A DNA stretch of 64,000 nucleotides from Saccharopolyspora gloriosae (GTDB lineage: Bacteria > Actinomycetota > Actinomycetes > Mycobacteriales > Pseudonocardiaceae), in the NCBI RefSeq assembly GCF_022828475.1, contig NZ_CP059557.1:4263470-4327469 (forward strand), written 5' to 3'. Position numbers and translations under genes: made by a program. The notes beneath the pieces were generated by a model. The model ran no database searches. It was not told the DNA's origin and worked only from the letters and a program-made list of their open reading frames with translations. Positions within the stretch are counted from its first letter, which is position 1. Each line of letters starts with the position of its first letter. Below are positions 29,200-38,220 of the stretch, piece after piece.

Positions 29200-30258
29200 T
29201 CAGGCGTTCGGCAGGAGGTCGGTTCCGGCTCCGCGACGGCGGATCACCGGCCCCTCGGCCCGCTGGGCGAGGTCCTGCTCGGAACCGAGGACGACGAAGC
29301 CGTTGTCCCGGATCATCTCCAGGTCCACCTCGGCCGACTGGCCCTCCGAGGTCAGGTAGTCGCCGAGGAAGATCGAGTTGGCGACGTGCAGCGCGATCGG
29401 CTGCAGCGACCGCAGGTGCACCTCACGGCCACCGGCGATCCGGATCTCCCTGTCCGGGCAGACGAATCGCGCCATCGCCAGGATCAGCAGGCAGCGCGCC
29501 GGAGTGAGCTCCCAGGTGTTCTCGAACGGGGTGCCGTCGAACGGCAGCAGGAAGTTGACCGGGATCGAGTCGGATTCCAGCTCCCGCAGCGCGAACAGCG
29601 CCTCGACCAGCTGCTCGTCGGTCTCTCCCAGCCCGGCGATCAGGCCGGAGCACGGGGACAGTCCCGCGCCCTTCGCCTTCTGCACGGTGTCCACGCGGTC
29701 GGCGTAGGTGTGGGTCTGGACGATGTTGTGGTGGTGGCTCTCGGCGGTGTTGATGTTGTGGTTGTAGGCGTCCACCCCGGCGTCCTTGAGGCGTTCCGCC
29801 TGGTCGTCCTTGAGCAGCCCCAGGCAGGCGCAGATCTCGACGTCCGGGTGCTGCTCCTTGAGCGCCCCGGCCATCTCCGCGACCTTGTCGATGTCCCGAG
29901 GCGACGGCCCGCGTCCGGAGGCGACCATGCACACCCGGCTCGCGCCGCCCTTGAGCCCGGCACCGGCCTGCTCCAGCGCGGCGTCCTTGGACAGCCACGA
30001 GTACTTCAGGATCGGGGTGGCGGAGCCGAGCGCCTGCGAGCAGTAGTTGCAGTTCTCCTGGCACAGCCCCGATTTGAGGTCCACCAGGTAGTTGACCTTC
30101 ACCGTGTTCCCGAAGTGCGCGCGGCGCAGCCGACCGGCGGCGGCCACCACGGACATCAGTTCGTCGTCGGTGGCCCGCAGCACGGCGAGCGCATCTTCGG
30201 CGGAAGCCGGACTCCCGGCGAGGACGTCGTCGGCGAGCTGGTCGAAGGTGCTGGTCAT
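29200..30258 (-). CDS. bioB: Biotin synthase
   Basis: This is a 352-residue radical-SAM enzyme. The cluster motif [10 protein letters not shown] has C66, C70 and C73. [39 protein letters not shown] and [16 protein letters not shown] hold the dethiobiotin and second-cluster residues. It inserts sulfur into dethiobiotin. It is first in the bioBAFD operon and divergent from a TetR regulator; the intergenic region holds two BioQ-type operators. Confidence 0.95.
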   Translation of the reverse strand: MTSTFDQLADDVLAGSPASAEDALAVLRATDDELMSVVAAAGRLRRAHFGNTVKVNYLVDLKSGLCQENCNYCSQALGSATPILKYSWLSKDAALEQAGAGLKGGASRVCMVASGRGPSPRDIDKVAEMAGALKEQHPDVEICACLGLLKDDQAERLKDAGVDAYNHNINTAESHHHNIVQTHTYADRVDTVQKAKGAGLSPCSGLIAGLGETDEQLVEALFALRELESDSIPVNFLLPFDGTPFENTWELTPARCLLILAMARFVCPDREIRIAGGREVHLRSLQPIALHVANSIFLGDYLTSEGQSAEVDLEMIRDNGFVVLGSEQDLAQRAEGPVIRRRGAGTDLLPNA

Positions 30259-30288
30259 CGCTTCTCCCGGGGTCGGTTTCCGCAGCGA

Positions 30289-30318
30289 CCTGAACGGTGT
30301 TCAGGTGAACGGCGTTCA
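30289..30318. promoter_or_regulatory. Tandem BioQ-type operators
   Basis: CCTGAACGGTGTTCAGG (30289-30305) and TGAACGGCGTTCA (30306-30318) are adjacent palindromes with the same TGAAC-N3-GTTCA core, centres 15 bases apart. They lie between bioB and the TetR gene, in the region of both promoters. TGAAC...GTTCA is the known core of actinobacterial BioQ sites. One set of sites can control both directions. Confidence 0.8.
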
Positions 30319-30360
30319 GGTTAAACTGGGTGGACCGATCGGTCAACGGGAAGGGTTCGA

Positions 30361-30912
30361 GTGCGCTACCACCGCAGCGACATCGTCGATCGCGCCATCA
30401 CGGTCCTCGACGAATACGGGCTGGAATCACTGACGATGCGCAGGCTCGCCTCCGAACTCGGCGTCCAGCCCAGCGCGCTCTACCACCACGTGCCGAACAA
30501 GCAGACGCTGCTCGCCGCGATCGCCGATGAGATCGTGCGCCGCGGGCGGCGACCGCGCCAGGCGACGGCGTGGGATCGACGGGTGGTCGAGATCTGCGGC
30601 GAACTCCGGAACGCGATGCTCGCCTACCGGGACGGCGCCGAAGTCGTCGCCACGGCGCACACCTTCGGCCTCGGCCGGGACGAACCCACCGGTCGCCTGC
30701 GGGAGGCGCTGGGCGACGGCGGGCTGCCCGAGGACATGGTCGACCTGGCCACCCGAACCTTCCTGCATCTGATCTTCGGGCACGCCACGGAGGAACAGAC
30801 CGCACTGCAGGCGGCCAGCGCGGGCGCCATCGACCGTGAGCCGGGCGGCCCGGACGACTTCGAACGAAGCCTCGAACTGGTCCTGGACGGCTTACGAGCC
30901 AGGGTTCGCTAG
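30361..30912 (+). CDS. bioQ: TetR-family regulator, probable biotin repressor BioQ
   Basis: The product has 183 residues. The N-terminal helix-turn-helix reads RAITVLDEYGLESLTMRRLASELGVQPSALYHHVPNKQTLL; a TetR_C-type helical domain follows. It is divergent from bioBAFD and the tandem TGAAC-N3-GTTCA operators lie between them, the arrangement seen for BioQ. It probably represses both itself and the biotin operon. The GTG at 30361 follows GGGAAGGG. It converges on the XRE gene with eight bases between the stops. Confidence 0.82.
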   Translation: MRYHRSDIVDRAITVLDEYGLESLTMRRLASELGVQPSALYHHVPNKQTLLAAIADEIVRRGRRPRQATAWDRRVVEICGELRNAMLAYRDGAEVVATAHTFGLGRDEPTGRLREALGDGGLPEDMVDLATRTFLHLIFGHATEEQTALQAASAGAIDREPGGPDDFERSLELVLDGLRARVR

Positions 30913-30920
30913 GACGGCGT

Positions 30921-31481
30921 TCAGTCGTCGAGGCTGATTCGGGCGTCCTCGGCGACCGCGACGAGCAAGACCTTCGTGTCACCCGAGAGCAGCTGCCAGC
31001 TGTGCCGGACTCCACCGGAGCAGTAGAGCGCGTCGCCTTCGGCGAGGTCGTGCTCGGCTTCGCCCGCCACCACGCGGGCCGATCCGCGCACGACGTAGAG
31101 CAGTTCGTCGTTGCGGTGCACGAATTCGCGGTCGCCGTGGCGCCCGCCGCTGAACTCCAGCGCGTGCAGCTGACGCCGGCCGCGCACGAGCGCGCGCACG
31201 GTGCCGTCCTGGTCGTCTTCCGCCGCTCGCTGAGCCCGCTCACCGGCGCGCACGACGTCGACGTGCCCGGCTCGCTCGGCGCCCGCGAGGAGCTGGACCG
31301 CGGTCGTGCCCAGCGCGTCGGCCAGCCGTTGCAGCGAGGCCATGCTCGGGTTCGCTCGGTCGTTCTCGACCTGACTCAGAAACGGTGCGGACAATCCGCT
31401 GAGCCCGGCGACCTCGGCGAGCGTGCGCCCGAGCTCCTTGCGTCGCGCGCGGATCACGCGCCCCAGCATCGGCGCGCTCAT
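30921..31481 (-). CDS. XRE-family regulator with C-terminal cupin domain
   Basis: The product has 186 residues. The helix-turn-helix is at 7-62 (IRARRKELGRTLAEVAGLSGLSAPFLSQVENDRANPSMASLQRLADALG). A cupin_2 domain from about 105 contains EFVHRNDELLYVVRGSARVVAG and GDALYCSGGVRHSW, with histidines suited to metal or ligand sensing. Proteins of this design commonly sense small nutrients and control a neighbouring transporter. It is divergent from the arylsulfotransferase-family/NCS2 pair, with a TCAAATATTTGA palindrome between them. Confidence 0.85.
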   Translation of the reverse strand: MSAPMLGRVIRARRKELGRTLAEVAGLSGLSAPFLSQVENDRANPSMASLQRLADALGTTAVQLLAGAERAGHVDVVRAGERAQRAAEDDQDGTVRALVRGRRQLHALEFSGGRHGDREFVHRNDELLYVVRGSARVVAGEAEHDLAEGDALYCSGGVRHSWQLLSGDTKVLLVAVAEDARISLDD

Positions 31482-31532
31482 TCCACTGGCCCAACACGTG
31501 AGATGGGCTTCCCCGATCGCCCTGATGGCATG

Positions 31533-31544
31533 TCAAATATTTGA
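31533..31544. promoter_or_regulatory. Perfect palindrome TCAAATATTTGA, predicted operator
   Basis: This AT-rich 12-base perfect palindrome is striking in DNA of this GC content. It lies between the divergent XRE-cupin and arylsulfotransferase-family genes. TGTCAAA (31531-31537) is also inversely repeated as TTTGACA at 31557-31563. The likely binder is the XRE-cupin protein. Confidence 0.6.
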
Positions 31545-31576
31545 TGAACCCAAAACTTTGACAGCAAGGACGAGCG

Positions 31577-32671
31577 ATGGACCAGAACACGTTGCGCCGG
31601 CGCGGCACCGGCCTGATCGGCGCCGATCCGGAGCTCGGTTTCGGTGGCTACACGCTCTACGCGCCGCTGACCAGCCCGGGAGTCGTGCACCTCGTGGACG
31701 CCGAAGGCGCCGAGGCGCACCGGTGGGAGCTGCCGTACCGGCCGGGGCGTCATGCCCGCATCCTGCCCAACGGCGATCTCGCCTACAACGGCGCCCTGCC
31801 AGGAGCACAGGTGCCGTTCGACATGTGGCACAAGTACCGCGGCGGCGCCATGTGCGAGGTCGCGCCCGACGGGACGATCCTCCGCGAGCATCACGACCCG
31901 TGGGCGCACCACGACGCGAACCACCTCGGCGACGGCCGGATCCTCTACGCCGCCGCCGAGCCCGTCGATCCGGCGCTCGTTCTCGGCGGGGTGTCCGGCA
32001 CCGAGGCCGACGGCGCGGTCTACGCCGACGTGATCAGGGAGGTCGGCCCCGACGGCGAGCTGCTGTGGGAGTGGCGGGCGATCGAGCACCTGAACCCCGA
32101 GGACTACCCGCTGCAACCGCACTACTGGCGCGAGCACTGGCCACTGATCAACAGCGTCGCCGAACTGGCCGACGGCAGCATCGTGGCGAGCCTGCGCAGC
32201 GTCTCCGCGGTGATCGTGATCGAGCGGTCGACCGGGAACGTCGTGTGGCGCCTGGGTTCCGACGTGATCGCACAACAGCACTGCGTGTCCGAACTGGACG
32301 GCGGCAGACTGCTGATCTTCGACAACGGCACCTTCCGCTCCCGGGAGAGCGTGACGTTCTCGCGGGTGATCGAAGTCGACCGCGCGACGTCCGAGATCAC
32401 CTGGGAGTACACCGATCCCACCAGGGAGGCGTTCTTCACCCCGTTCATGGGGAGCGCGCAGCGGCTGGGCAACGGCAATACGATGATCACCGAGTCCGCC
32501 TTCGGCCGGATCTTCGAGGTCACCCCGGAAGGCCGGGTGTGCTGGGAGTTCGTGGTGCCGCAGTTCTCGCGGTACGCCGATCCGGAGGCGGCGGCGGTGT
32601 TCCCGGGCGAGTCGAACGCGGTGTTCCGGGCGTACCGGTATTCGGCGAAGGAACTGCCATGGCTGCGGTGA
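31577..32671 (+). CDS. Arylsulfotransferase (ASST)-family beta-propeller protein
   Basis: The product has 364 residues with propeller-like repeats (ARILPNGDLAYNG, HDANHLGDGRILYAA, NGNTMITESAFGRIFEVTPEGRVCWEF) typical of the arylsulfotransferase family. There is no signal peptide, unlike the periplasmic enzymes, so the substrate and even the catalytic activity are uncertain. AAGGA lies just upstream of the ATG at 31577. The stop overlaps the following permease gene by 13 bases, so the two are translated together; a role in metabolising the compound imported by that permease is an inference. Confidence 0.65.
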   Translation: MDQNTLRRRGTGLIGADPELGFGGYTLYAPLTSPGVVHLVDAEGAEAHRWELPYRPGRHARILPNGDLAYNGALPGAQVPFDMWHKYRGGAMCEVAPDGTILREHHDPWAHHDANHLGDGRILYAAAEPVDPALVLGGVSGTEADGAVYADVIREVGPDGELLWEWRAIEHLNPEDYPLQPHYWREHWPLINSVAELADGSIVASLRSVSAVIVIERSTGNVVWRLGSDVIAQQHCVSELDGGRLLIFDNGTFRSRESVTFSRVIEVDRATSEITWEYTDPTREAFFTPFMGSAQRLGNGNTMITESAFGRIFEVTPEGRVCWEFVVPQFSRYADPEAAAVFPGESNAVFRAYRYSAKELPWLR

Positions 32672-33975
32672 AGACCGCCGAGGCGGTTCCCATCCGGACG
32701 CTCGCGCCGCTGGCGGTGCAGCACCTGCTGGTGATGATCACCGGGCCGATCTCGTCGGTGTTCCTCGTCGCGCACGCGCTCGACCTCGACGGGGACTCCT
32801 CCGCGCGGTTGCTGGCGGCGTTCTTCCTGGTCTCGGCGATCGGCACGGCGTTCCAGTCGACCGGCTTCCTGCGGGTGGGCGCGCGGTTGCCGTTCGTGAT
32901 GCTGCCCGGCGGCGCCGCCGTGGTGCTGTTCATCCAGATCGCGCAGCGCACGGACGCGCGGACGGCGAGCGGCGCCGTGGTGCTGACCGCGCTGGCCTGC
33001 TTCGCGCTGGCACCGGTGTTCCTGCGGATCGTGCGGTTCTTCCCGCCGCTGGTGCTCGGCGTCATGGTGATCGTGATCGGCGTGAACCTGTTGCGCATCA
33101 CCGCGCAGCTCGTGGTCGGGCCGACCGGCTCCGCCGAGCCCTCCTCGCTGTGGCTGGTGGCCGCGACGATCCTGCTGACGGTGCTGCTGTTCCGCTTCCT
33201 GCGCGGGGGTTGGCGCCGGGTCGCGGTGCTGCTGGGCATGGCCGGCGGCGTGCTGCTCGGGCTGGTGACCGGTCGGCTCGGCGAGGTCACGGGCGGCCCG
33301 GTGTTCGCCGTGCCGCAACCGTTCCCGTTCGGAGCACCGCACTTCGACCTGCTGGCGACCGTGCCGATGCTGCTGTTCGCGATCGGCGCGATGGCGGAGG
33401 CGACCGGGCAGACAGTGCTCAACGCGGAAGCCGTGGGCGAACCGCTCGACCGCAAGCGCCACCTCGGCGGCATCATCCGCGGCGACGCCCTCGCCTCGCT
33501 GCTGAGCGGCGCGTTCGGCGGTCCGGTGATGGTGACCAGCGGGGAGAACGTGGGAATCGTGCGCATCACGCGGGTGCGCAGCCGCTACGTCACCCTCGGC
33601 ACGGCAGTGCTGCTGGCGGTGATCGCGTTCCTGGCTCCGGTGGCGCGGTTGATCAACGCGGTGCCGTCCGCCGTCGTGTGCGGCACCGGGCTGGTGGTGT
33701 TCGGCATGATCACCGGGCTGGGCGTGAAGATGCTGCGCGAGGTCGACTTCGGCGACGACGGCAACCTGATCGTCGCCACGGCGGCCCTCGTCGCCGGACT
33801 GCTGCCCGTCGTCGCGCCGGACCTCTACAAGGAGTTGCCGCCGTCGCTGGGACTGATCCTCGGCAGCGGCGTGACGATGGCGGCGGTCGTCGGCGTGCTC
33901 GGCAACCTCCTGTTCTCCGCACGATCCTCGGGCGCCGCCGCGATCCAGCCGCCGAAAAAGTCCACAATGGACTGA
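32659..33975 (+). CDS. NCS2-family nucleobase/ascorbate-type permease
   Basis: This 438-residue membrane protein of the xanthine/uracil permease family has about 12 to 14 spans. LAPLAVQHLLVMITGPISSVFLVA is the N-terminal signature, and SGAFGGPVMVTSGENVGIVRITRVRSRYVT matches the substrate-site helix region with the conserved NxG-like loop. It is expected to import a heterocyclic compound with protons. The ATG at 32659 lies inside the end of the upstream gene. It converges on an MBL gene with nine bases between the stops. Confidence 0.85.
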   Translation: MAAVKTAEAVPIRTLAPLAVQHLLVMITGPISSVFLVAHALDLDGDSSARLLAAFFLVSAIGTAFQSTGFLRVGARLPFVMLPGGAAVVLFIQIAQRTDARTASGAVVLTALACFALAPVFLRIVRFFPPLVLGVMVIVIGVNLLRITAQLVVGPTGSAEPSSLWLVAATILLTVLLFRFLRGGWRRVAVLLGMAGGVLLGLVTGRLGEVTGGPVFAVPQPFPFGAPHFDLLATVPMLLFAIGAMAEATGQTVLNAEAVGEPLDRKRHLGGIIRGDALASLLSGAFGGPVMVTSGENVGIVRITRVRSRYVTLGTAVLLAVIAFLAPVARLINAVPSAVVCGTGLVVFGMITGLGVKMLREVDFGDDGNLIVATAALVAGLLPVVAPDLYKELPPSLGLILGSGVTMAAVVGVLGNLLFSARSSGAAAIQPPKKSTMD

Positions 33976-33984
33976 TGTCGTGGA

Positions 33985-34887
33985 TCAGGAAGGGAGATCC
34001 CGCAAGGCGGTCACCGGGTGCGGACTCCACTGCCCGCGCTCGACCCGGCCCAGTTGCTGGTCCGCGAAGTGCAGTCCGAATCCGAGCACGTCGTCGCGGC
34101 CGAGGCGTTCGACCAACCGCCGCCGGGAGCGCTCCGCCAACTCCCCGTCCGCGTCGAGCAGGACCTCCCAGTCGGGGTGGCGGACCTGGGCGGGCGAGTG
34201 CAGCGCGTCGCCGAACGCCACGACCTCGCGGCCGTCGCCGGTGTCCAGCACCCACGCGGTGTGGCCGGGCGTGTGACCGGGCAGCGCCCACGCGCGGACG
34301 CCCGGCACGACCTCGGCCCCGTCGTCGACGGTGAGCACGCGGTCGACGCCACCGGCGAGGGCCGGTTCGGCGCCGGATTCGGCCTCCGCCCATTCGCCCC
34401 GTCCCAGCATCCAGCGCGCCGCCGGGAACAGGCCGCGTCCGTCGTCGGTGGCGTCCGGCCGCGCCCAGCCGGTGTGGTCGGGGTGGAGGTGGGTGAACGC
34501 CACGTGCTCGATGTCGGCCGGGGCCACCCCGAGGTCGGCCAGCGTGTCCGGCAAGTACCGCACGTGCTCGAAGCGGTCCTGGAAGTCCTGCACCTCGTTC
34601 CCGGAGATCCGTCCGTGCCCGGCGTCGATGAGCAGCCGCGTCGAGCCGCGTTCGACGAGCAGCGCCCCGCATCCCATGGCGAGGAACCCGTCCTCGGTCC
34701 GATGCCGGCGCTCGTCGTCCCAGTCCCGTTCGGCGGTGGCCGGGTAGACCTTCGGCGGGATCATGTAGACGCCCGAATCGGGGAGGTGGGTCAGGGTGAG
34801 CTCACCGAGGGTGGTTCGCCACGGGCCGGGCATCCGGCGAGCGGGGTGGTCGTCCGAATCGGCGTGCTCGGCTGCTGGAGTGGTCAT
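33985..34887 (-). CDS. MBL-fold metallo-hydrolase
   Basis: The product has 300 residues. FTHLHPDHTGWARPD gives the HxHxDH metal site; LPGHTPGHTAWVLD and AFGDALHSP give the remaining ligands. Architecture resembles quorum-quenching lactonase and alkylsulfatase-like members that start with a long N-terminal strand region (TLGELTLTHLPDSGVYMIPP). The substrate cannot be named from sequence. The ATG at 34887 is chosen because upstream in-frame sequence is low in plausible coding features. It is divergent from the secreted hydrolase; the 283-base gap 34888-35170 shows no clear site. Confidence 0.8.
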   Translation of the reverse strand: MTTPAAEHADSDDHPARRMPGPWRTTLGELTLTHLPDSGVYMIPPKVYPATAERDWDDERRHRTEDGFLAMGCGALLVERGSTRLLIDAGHGRISGNEVQDFQDRFEHVRYLPDTLADLGVAPADIEHVAFTHLHPDHTGWARPDATDDGRGLFPAARWMLGRGEWAEAESGAEPALAGGVDRVLTVDDGAEVVPGVRAWALPGHTPGHTAWVLDTGDGREVVAFGDALHSPAQVRHPDWEVLLDADGELAERSRRRLVERLGRDDVLGFGLHFADQQLGRVERGQWSPHPVTALRDLPS

Positions 34888-35170
34888 GACGTCGTCTCCG
34901 ATGCGGTCGGTGCGGCGGCCGCGAACGGCCGCTCCTCCGGTCGAATTCGGTTCACCGTAACCACAAGGCGACGCCCGCCCGCTCGGGGCGGCCCGCCGAC
35001 ATCCCGAACTCGGCCCGTTCGGCCCATCGAAGCCACGCGAGTTCGCGCGCTTCCCGGAACTCCTCCGATACCACGGCGAGAACTCGCCGATCCGCAGGTC
35101 CGGTCCGCAGGACGAGCTATACAACGGGAACCGGTGCGCCGAGGCGCCGCGTCCCACGACGGAAGTGCCC

Positions 35171-37216
35171 ATGCTCCAGCGCTCGCTGCTCACGGCCCTC
35201 ACCACCGCCGCGCTGCTGGCCGGATCAATCCCGGCCGCCGCCTCACCGCACCCGGACGTCGGCCCCGGGACCCGGCTGATCGACCAGGACGCGAAGGTCA
35301 CCGGCTTCGTGGATCCCGCCTGGTACCGGGCCAACATCCCGTTCGTGGACCTGCCCGACGCCGAGATCGAGGACACCTACTACTACCGCTGGCGGACGTT
35401 CAAGGAGGCGTTGAAGTACACCGGTCCCGAGGACGGCTGGATCGTCTCGGAGTTCCTCGGGCCGGTCGGCTACTCCGCGCCGGGCGGCGGGATCGCCGCC
35501 GCAGCGGGCCACCACCTCTACGAGGGCCGCTGGCTGCGCGACACCCGCTACCTGGACGACTACCTCGACTACTGGCTCACCGGCAGCGGCTCCGGCCCGA
35601 AACCCGCGACCGAGCCGCTGAACCCGAACACGACCGACTGGGCGCACCAATACTCGTTCTGGGTGGCAGACGCGGTCGTCGCCCGCACCTCCGTGGACGG
35701 GCGCTGGGACCGCGCGACCGCGGCGCTGCCGGAACTCGAACGGCAGTGGGCGGGCTGGGATCCGCAGTTCGACGCCGAACTCGGCCTCTACTGGCAGACG
35801 CCGGTGTGGGACGCGATGGAGTACACGGCGAGCTCTTACCAGAGCGACGACCCGTACCACGGCGGCGAGGGCTTCCGGCCGACGATCAACGCATACCAGT
35901 ACGGCGACGCCAAGGCGATCGCGAGCCTGCTGCGCCGCACCGGCGACCTCGACCGCGCCGCGGACTACGAGACCCGAGCGACCGATTTGCGGTCCAATGT
36001 GGACGAACACCTGCGAGACGGGGATTTCTACAAGCACGTCATGCGCGACGGCAATCCCGCGCGCGACCCGATCGCCGACCGCGAGCAGATCGGCTTCGTC
36101 CCCTGGTACTTCGGCATGGCAGCGCCGGAGGCCGATCCGGCGTGGTCCCAACTCACCGACCCGCAGGGGTTCGCGGCGCCGCACGGCCCGACCACGGTGG
36201 AGCGGCGCAGCCCCTGGTACCTGCACGAGGCCGAGGAGGGCTGCTGCCGCTGGTCGGGTCCGAGCTGGCCCTACGCCACCTCCCAGACCCTGACGGCGCT
36301 CGCGAACCGGCTCCACAACGGCCCGGAGCAGGAGTACGTCGACCGGCAGGACTACTACGAACTGCTGCGCGGCTACGCGCTGACGCAGCGCAAGGACGGC
36401 CGTCCGTACGTCGCCGAGGCGCACCACCCCGACGAGGACCGGTGGCTCTACGACTCGCCGGGGCACAGCGAGGACTACAACCACTCGACGTTCAACGATC
36501 TGGTGCTCTCCGGCCTGCTCGGCATCCGGCCGCAACAGGACGACACCGCGCGGATCGCCCCGCTCGTCCCGGCGGAATGGGACCACTTCGCCGTGGAGAA
36601 CGTGCCGTACCACGGGCACGACCTGAGCGTGTCGTGGGACCGGGACGGCGCGCACTACGGGCAGGGCGCGGGCCTGCGGATCCGGGTGGACGGCGCCGAA
36701 GTCCACCACCAGGCCGACCTGAGCCCGGTGAGCGTCCCGGTGGCCGGGTCCGCCGCCGAACCGCCGCGCCTGGTCGACGACCTCGTCAACGCCGACGGCA
36801 CCGGCTTCCCCGCGGCGACCGCCTCCTACACCGGGGATTCCGACGATCCGCGGAAGGCCATCGACGGCCAGGAATTCCACCTGGACGTGCCCGGCACCAG
36901 GTGGACGAACCACGGCAGCCCCAACCCCACCGACCACTTGCAGATCGACACGGCCGCACCGATCGACGTCTCGGACGTGCGGATCTCCTTCTACGACGAC
37001 GGCAACGAGGTCCGCACCCCGGACTCCTACCGACTCCAGTACCGGCGGGGCGACGAGTGGGCGGAGCTGCCGACGAGCCCTCCCCGCCCCGGCGAACCCG
37101 GCCGGGTCGTCGTGGACCCGCCGGTGCGCACCACCGCACTCCGCGTCACGCCGGTGCGCGAGCACGGCGGCGCGGTCGGCATCACCGCGCTCCAGTCCTG
37201 GCGCCCGTCTTCCTGA
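35171..37216 (+). CDS. Secreted (alpha/alpha)6-barrel glycoside hydrolase-like protein with C-terminal beta domain
   Basis: The product has 681 residues. A Sec signal (LQRSLLTALTTAALLAGSIPAAAS) leads to a toroid domain rich in aromatic repeats such as LNPNTTDWAHQYSFWVADAVVA and PVWDAMEYTASSYQSDDPYHGGEGFRPTINAYQYGD. This resembles MGH1/GH63-type glucosidases and mannosidases. The last 150 residues form a jelly-roll like F5/8C carbohydrate-binding domains (SYTGDSDDPRKAIDGQEFH, TDHLQIDTAAPIDVSDVRISFYDDG). The substrate is unknown. The ATG at 35171 has GGAAG upstream; a GTG at 35165 is too close to it. A palindromic repeat begins at the stop codon. Confidence 0.75.
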   Translation: MLQRSLLTALTTAALLAGSIPAAASPHPDVGPGTRLIDQDAKVTGFVDPAWYRANIPFVDLPDAEIEDTYYYRWRTFKEALKYTGPEDGWIVSEFLGPVGYSAPGGGIAAAAGHHLYEGRWLRDTRYLDDYLDYWLTGSGSGPKPATEPLNPNTTDWAHQYSFWVADAVVARTSVDGRWDRATAALPELERQWAGWDPQFDAELGLYWQTPVWDAMEYTASSYQSDDPYHGGEGFRPTINAYQYGDAKAIASLLRRTGDLDRAADYETRATDLRSNVDEHLRDGDFYKHVMRDGNPARDPIADREQIGFVPWYFGMAAPEADPAWSQLTDPQGFAAPHGPTTVERRSPWYLHEAEEGCCRWSGPSWPYATSQTLTALANRLHNGPEQEYVDRQDYYELLRGYALTQRKDGRPYVAEAHHPDEDRWLYDSPGHSEDYNHSTFNDLVLSGLLGIRPQQDDTARIAPLVPAEWDHFAVENVPYHGHDLSVSWDRDGAHYGQGAGLRIRVDGAEVHHQADLSPVSVPVAGSAAEPPRLVDDLVNADGTGFPAATASYTGDSDDPRKAIDGQEFHLDVPGTRWTNHGSPNPTDHLQIDTAAPIDVSDVRISFYDDGNEVRTPDSYRLQYRRGDEWAELPTSPPRPGEPGRVVVDPPVRTTALRVTPVREHGGAVGITALQSWRPSS

Positions 37217-37293
37217 GGTGAATGCCGCCTTCGCCCCGCCGGTCGAGCGAGCCGTTCACTCCACCTGCCGGTTCAGGTGAATGCCGCCTTCGA
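37216..37293. repeat. Palindromic repeat units (AGGTGAATGCCGCCTTCG), left side of the IS
   Basis: AGGTGAATGCCGCCTTCG occurs at about 37216 and again at 37275. Between them is GAGCCGTTCACTCC, a piece of the GTGAACGG hairpin family seen at 58.2-58.3 kb. The second unit pairs with AGGAGGCATTCACCT at 38751-38765 on the far side of the IS element. The original palindrome was thus split by the insertion. Confidence 0.7.
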
Positions 37294-37335
37294 CCGGTGA
37301 AGTGGTCCCTGTTTGTTGGACTGGGTGAGTGAAGG

Positions 37336-38220
37336 CTAGGTGGTGAGGGCCTGGGCTCGGTATTCGGTGGGGGTGAGGTTCTTCAGTGTGGTGGAGATGC
37401 GGGTGGTGTTGTACCAGTCGAGGTAGTTCTCGAGGGCGGTGGTGAACTCGTCGGGGGTGTTGTAGTTGTGGTGGTGGAAGAGTTCTTCTTTGAGGTGGCT
37501 GAAGAAGTTTTCGGCGACGGCGTTGTCGAGGCAGGTCGCTTTCCGGGACATGGAGGGTGTCAGGTTTGCCTCGTGTAGCAGTTGGCGCCAGGAGGTGTGT
37601 CGGTAGTGGAAGCCTTGGTCGGTGTGCACGAGTGGGGTGTGGCCGGTGTTGAGGGTGGCGATGGCTTTGGTCAGTGATGAGTTGGTCAGGTGGGTGTCGG
37701 GTCGGGTGCTCCAGGAGTAGGACACGACGGAGCGGTCGAACAGGTCGATGATCGGTGAGAGATAGATTTTGCTTGTGCCGACACGGAATTCGGTGATGTC
37801 GGTGACCCATTTGGTGTTCGGTGCCGGGGCGGTGAAGTCGCGGTCCAGGACGTTGCCGGCGGTGGTGCCGGCCTCGCCCTTCCAGGATGAGTAGCGGCGT
37901 CGGCGGCGGACTGTGCAGGCCAGGCCGAGGGTGCGCATGATGTGCAGGACGGTCTTTTTCGCCGGTCTCAGGCCGTGGCGGTGCAGCATGGCGTGGACGC
38001 GGCGGTGCCCGTAACGGCCGTGGGCCTGCTGGAACACGTCGGTCACGGCCTGTTTCAGCCGGGCGTGCGGGTCCGGCCGGTCGAGCCGGGCCTGGTGATA
38101 GAAGAACGTCGACCGGGCCAGGCCCGCGACCTCCAGCAGTACCGCAAGCGGATAGTGCGCCTTGAGGGTGACGATGACCTGGGTTTTTACCCTCGCCCCT
38201 GTTCCTTCAAGGCCCGCAGT
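37336..38220 (-). CDS. IS3-family transposase OrfB (produced by -1 frameshift)
   Basis: The frame reads AHYPLAVLLEVAGLARSTFFYHQARLD, then HGRYGHRRVHAMLHRHG (HTH_21), then the rve integrase core. The catalytic residues are the D of WVTDITEF, the D of LVHTDQGFHY and the E of DNAVAENFFSHLKEE. It ends TPTEYRAQALTT. It has no convincing start of its own. Translation is expected to enter from OrfA at the A7 tract at 38226-38220, giving the OrfAB transposase. Confidence 0.9.
   Translation of the reverse strand, partial: TAGLEGTGARVKTQVIVTLKAHYPLAVLLEVAGLARSTFFYHQARLDRPDPHARLKQAVTDVFQQAHGRYGHRRVHAMLHRHGLRPAKKTVLHIMRTLGLACTVRRRRRYSSWKGEAGTTAGNVLDRDFTAPAPNTKWVTDITEFRVGTSKIYLSPIIDLFDRSVVSYSWSTRPDTHLTNSSLTKAIATLNTGHTPLVHTDQGFHYRHTSWRQLLHEANLTPSMSRKATCLDNAVAENFFSHLKEELFHHHNYNTPDEFTTALENYLDWYNTTRISTTLKNLTPTEYRAQALTT

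Noticed and set aside
31423-33975. An 850-residue fusion ending in the NCS2 permease
   Set aside because: The first 410 codons are an out-of-frame reading of the ASST-family gene; the permease starts at 32659 inside its end.
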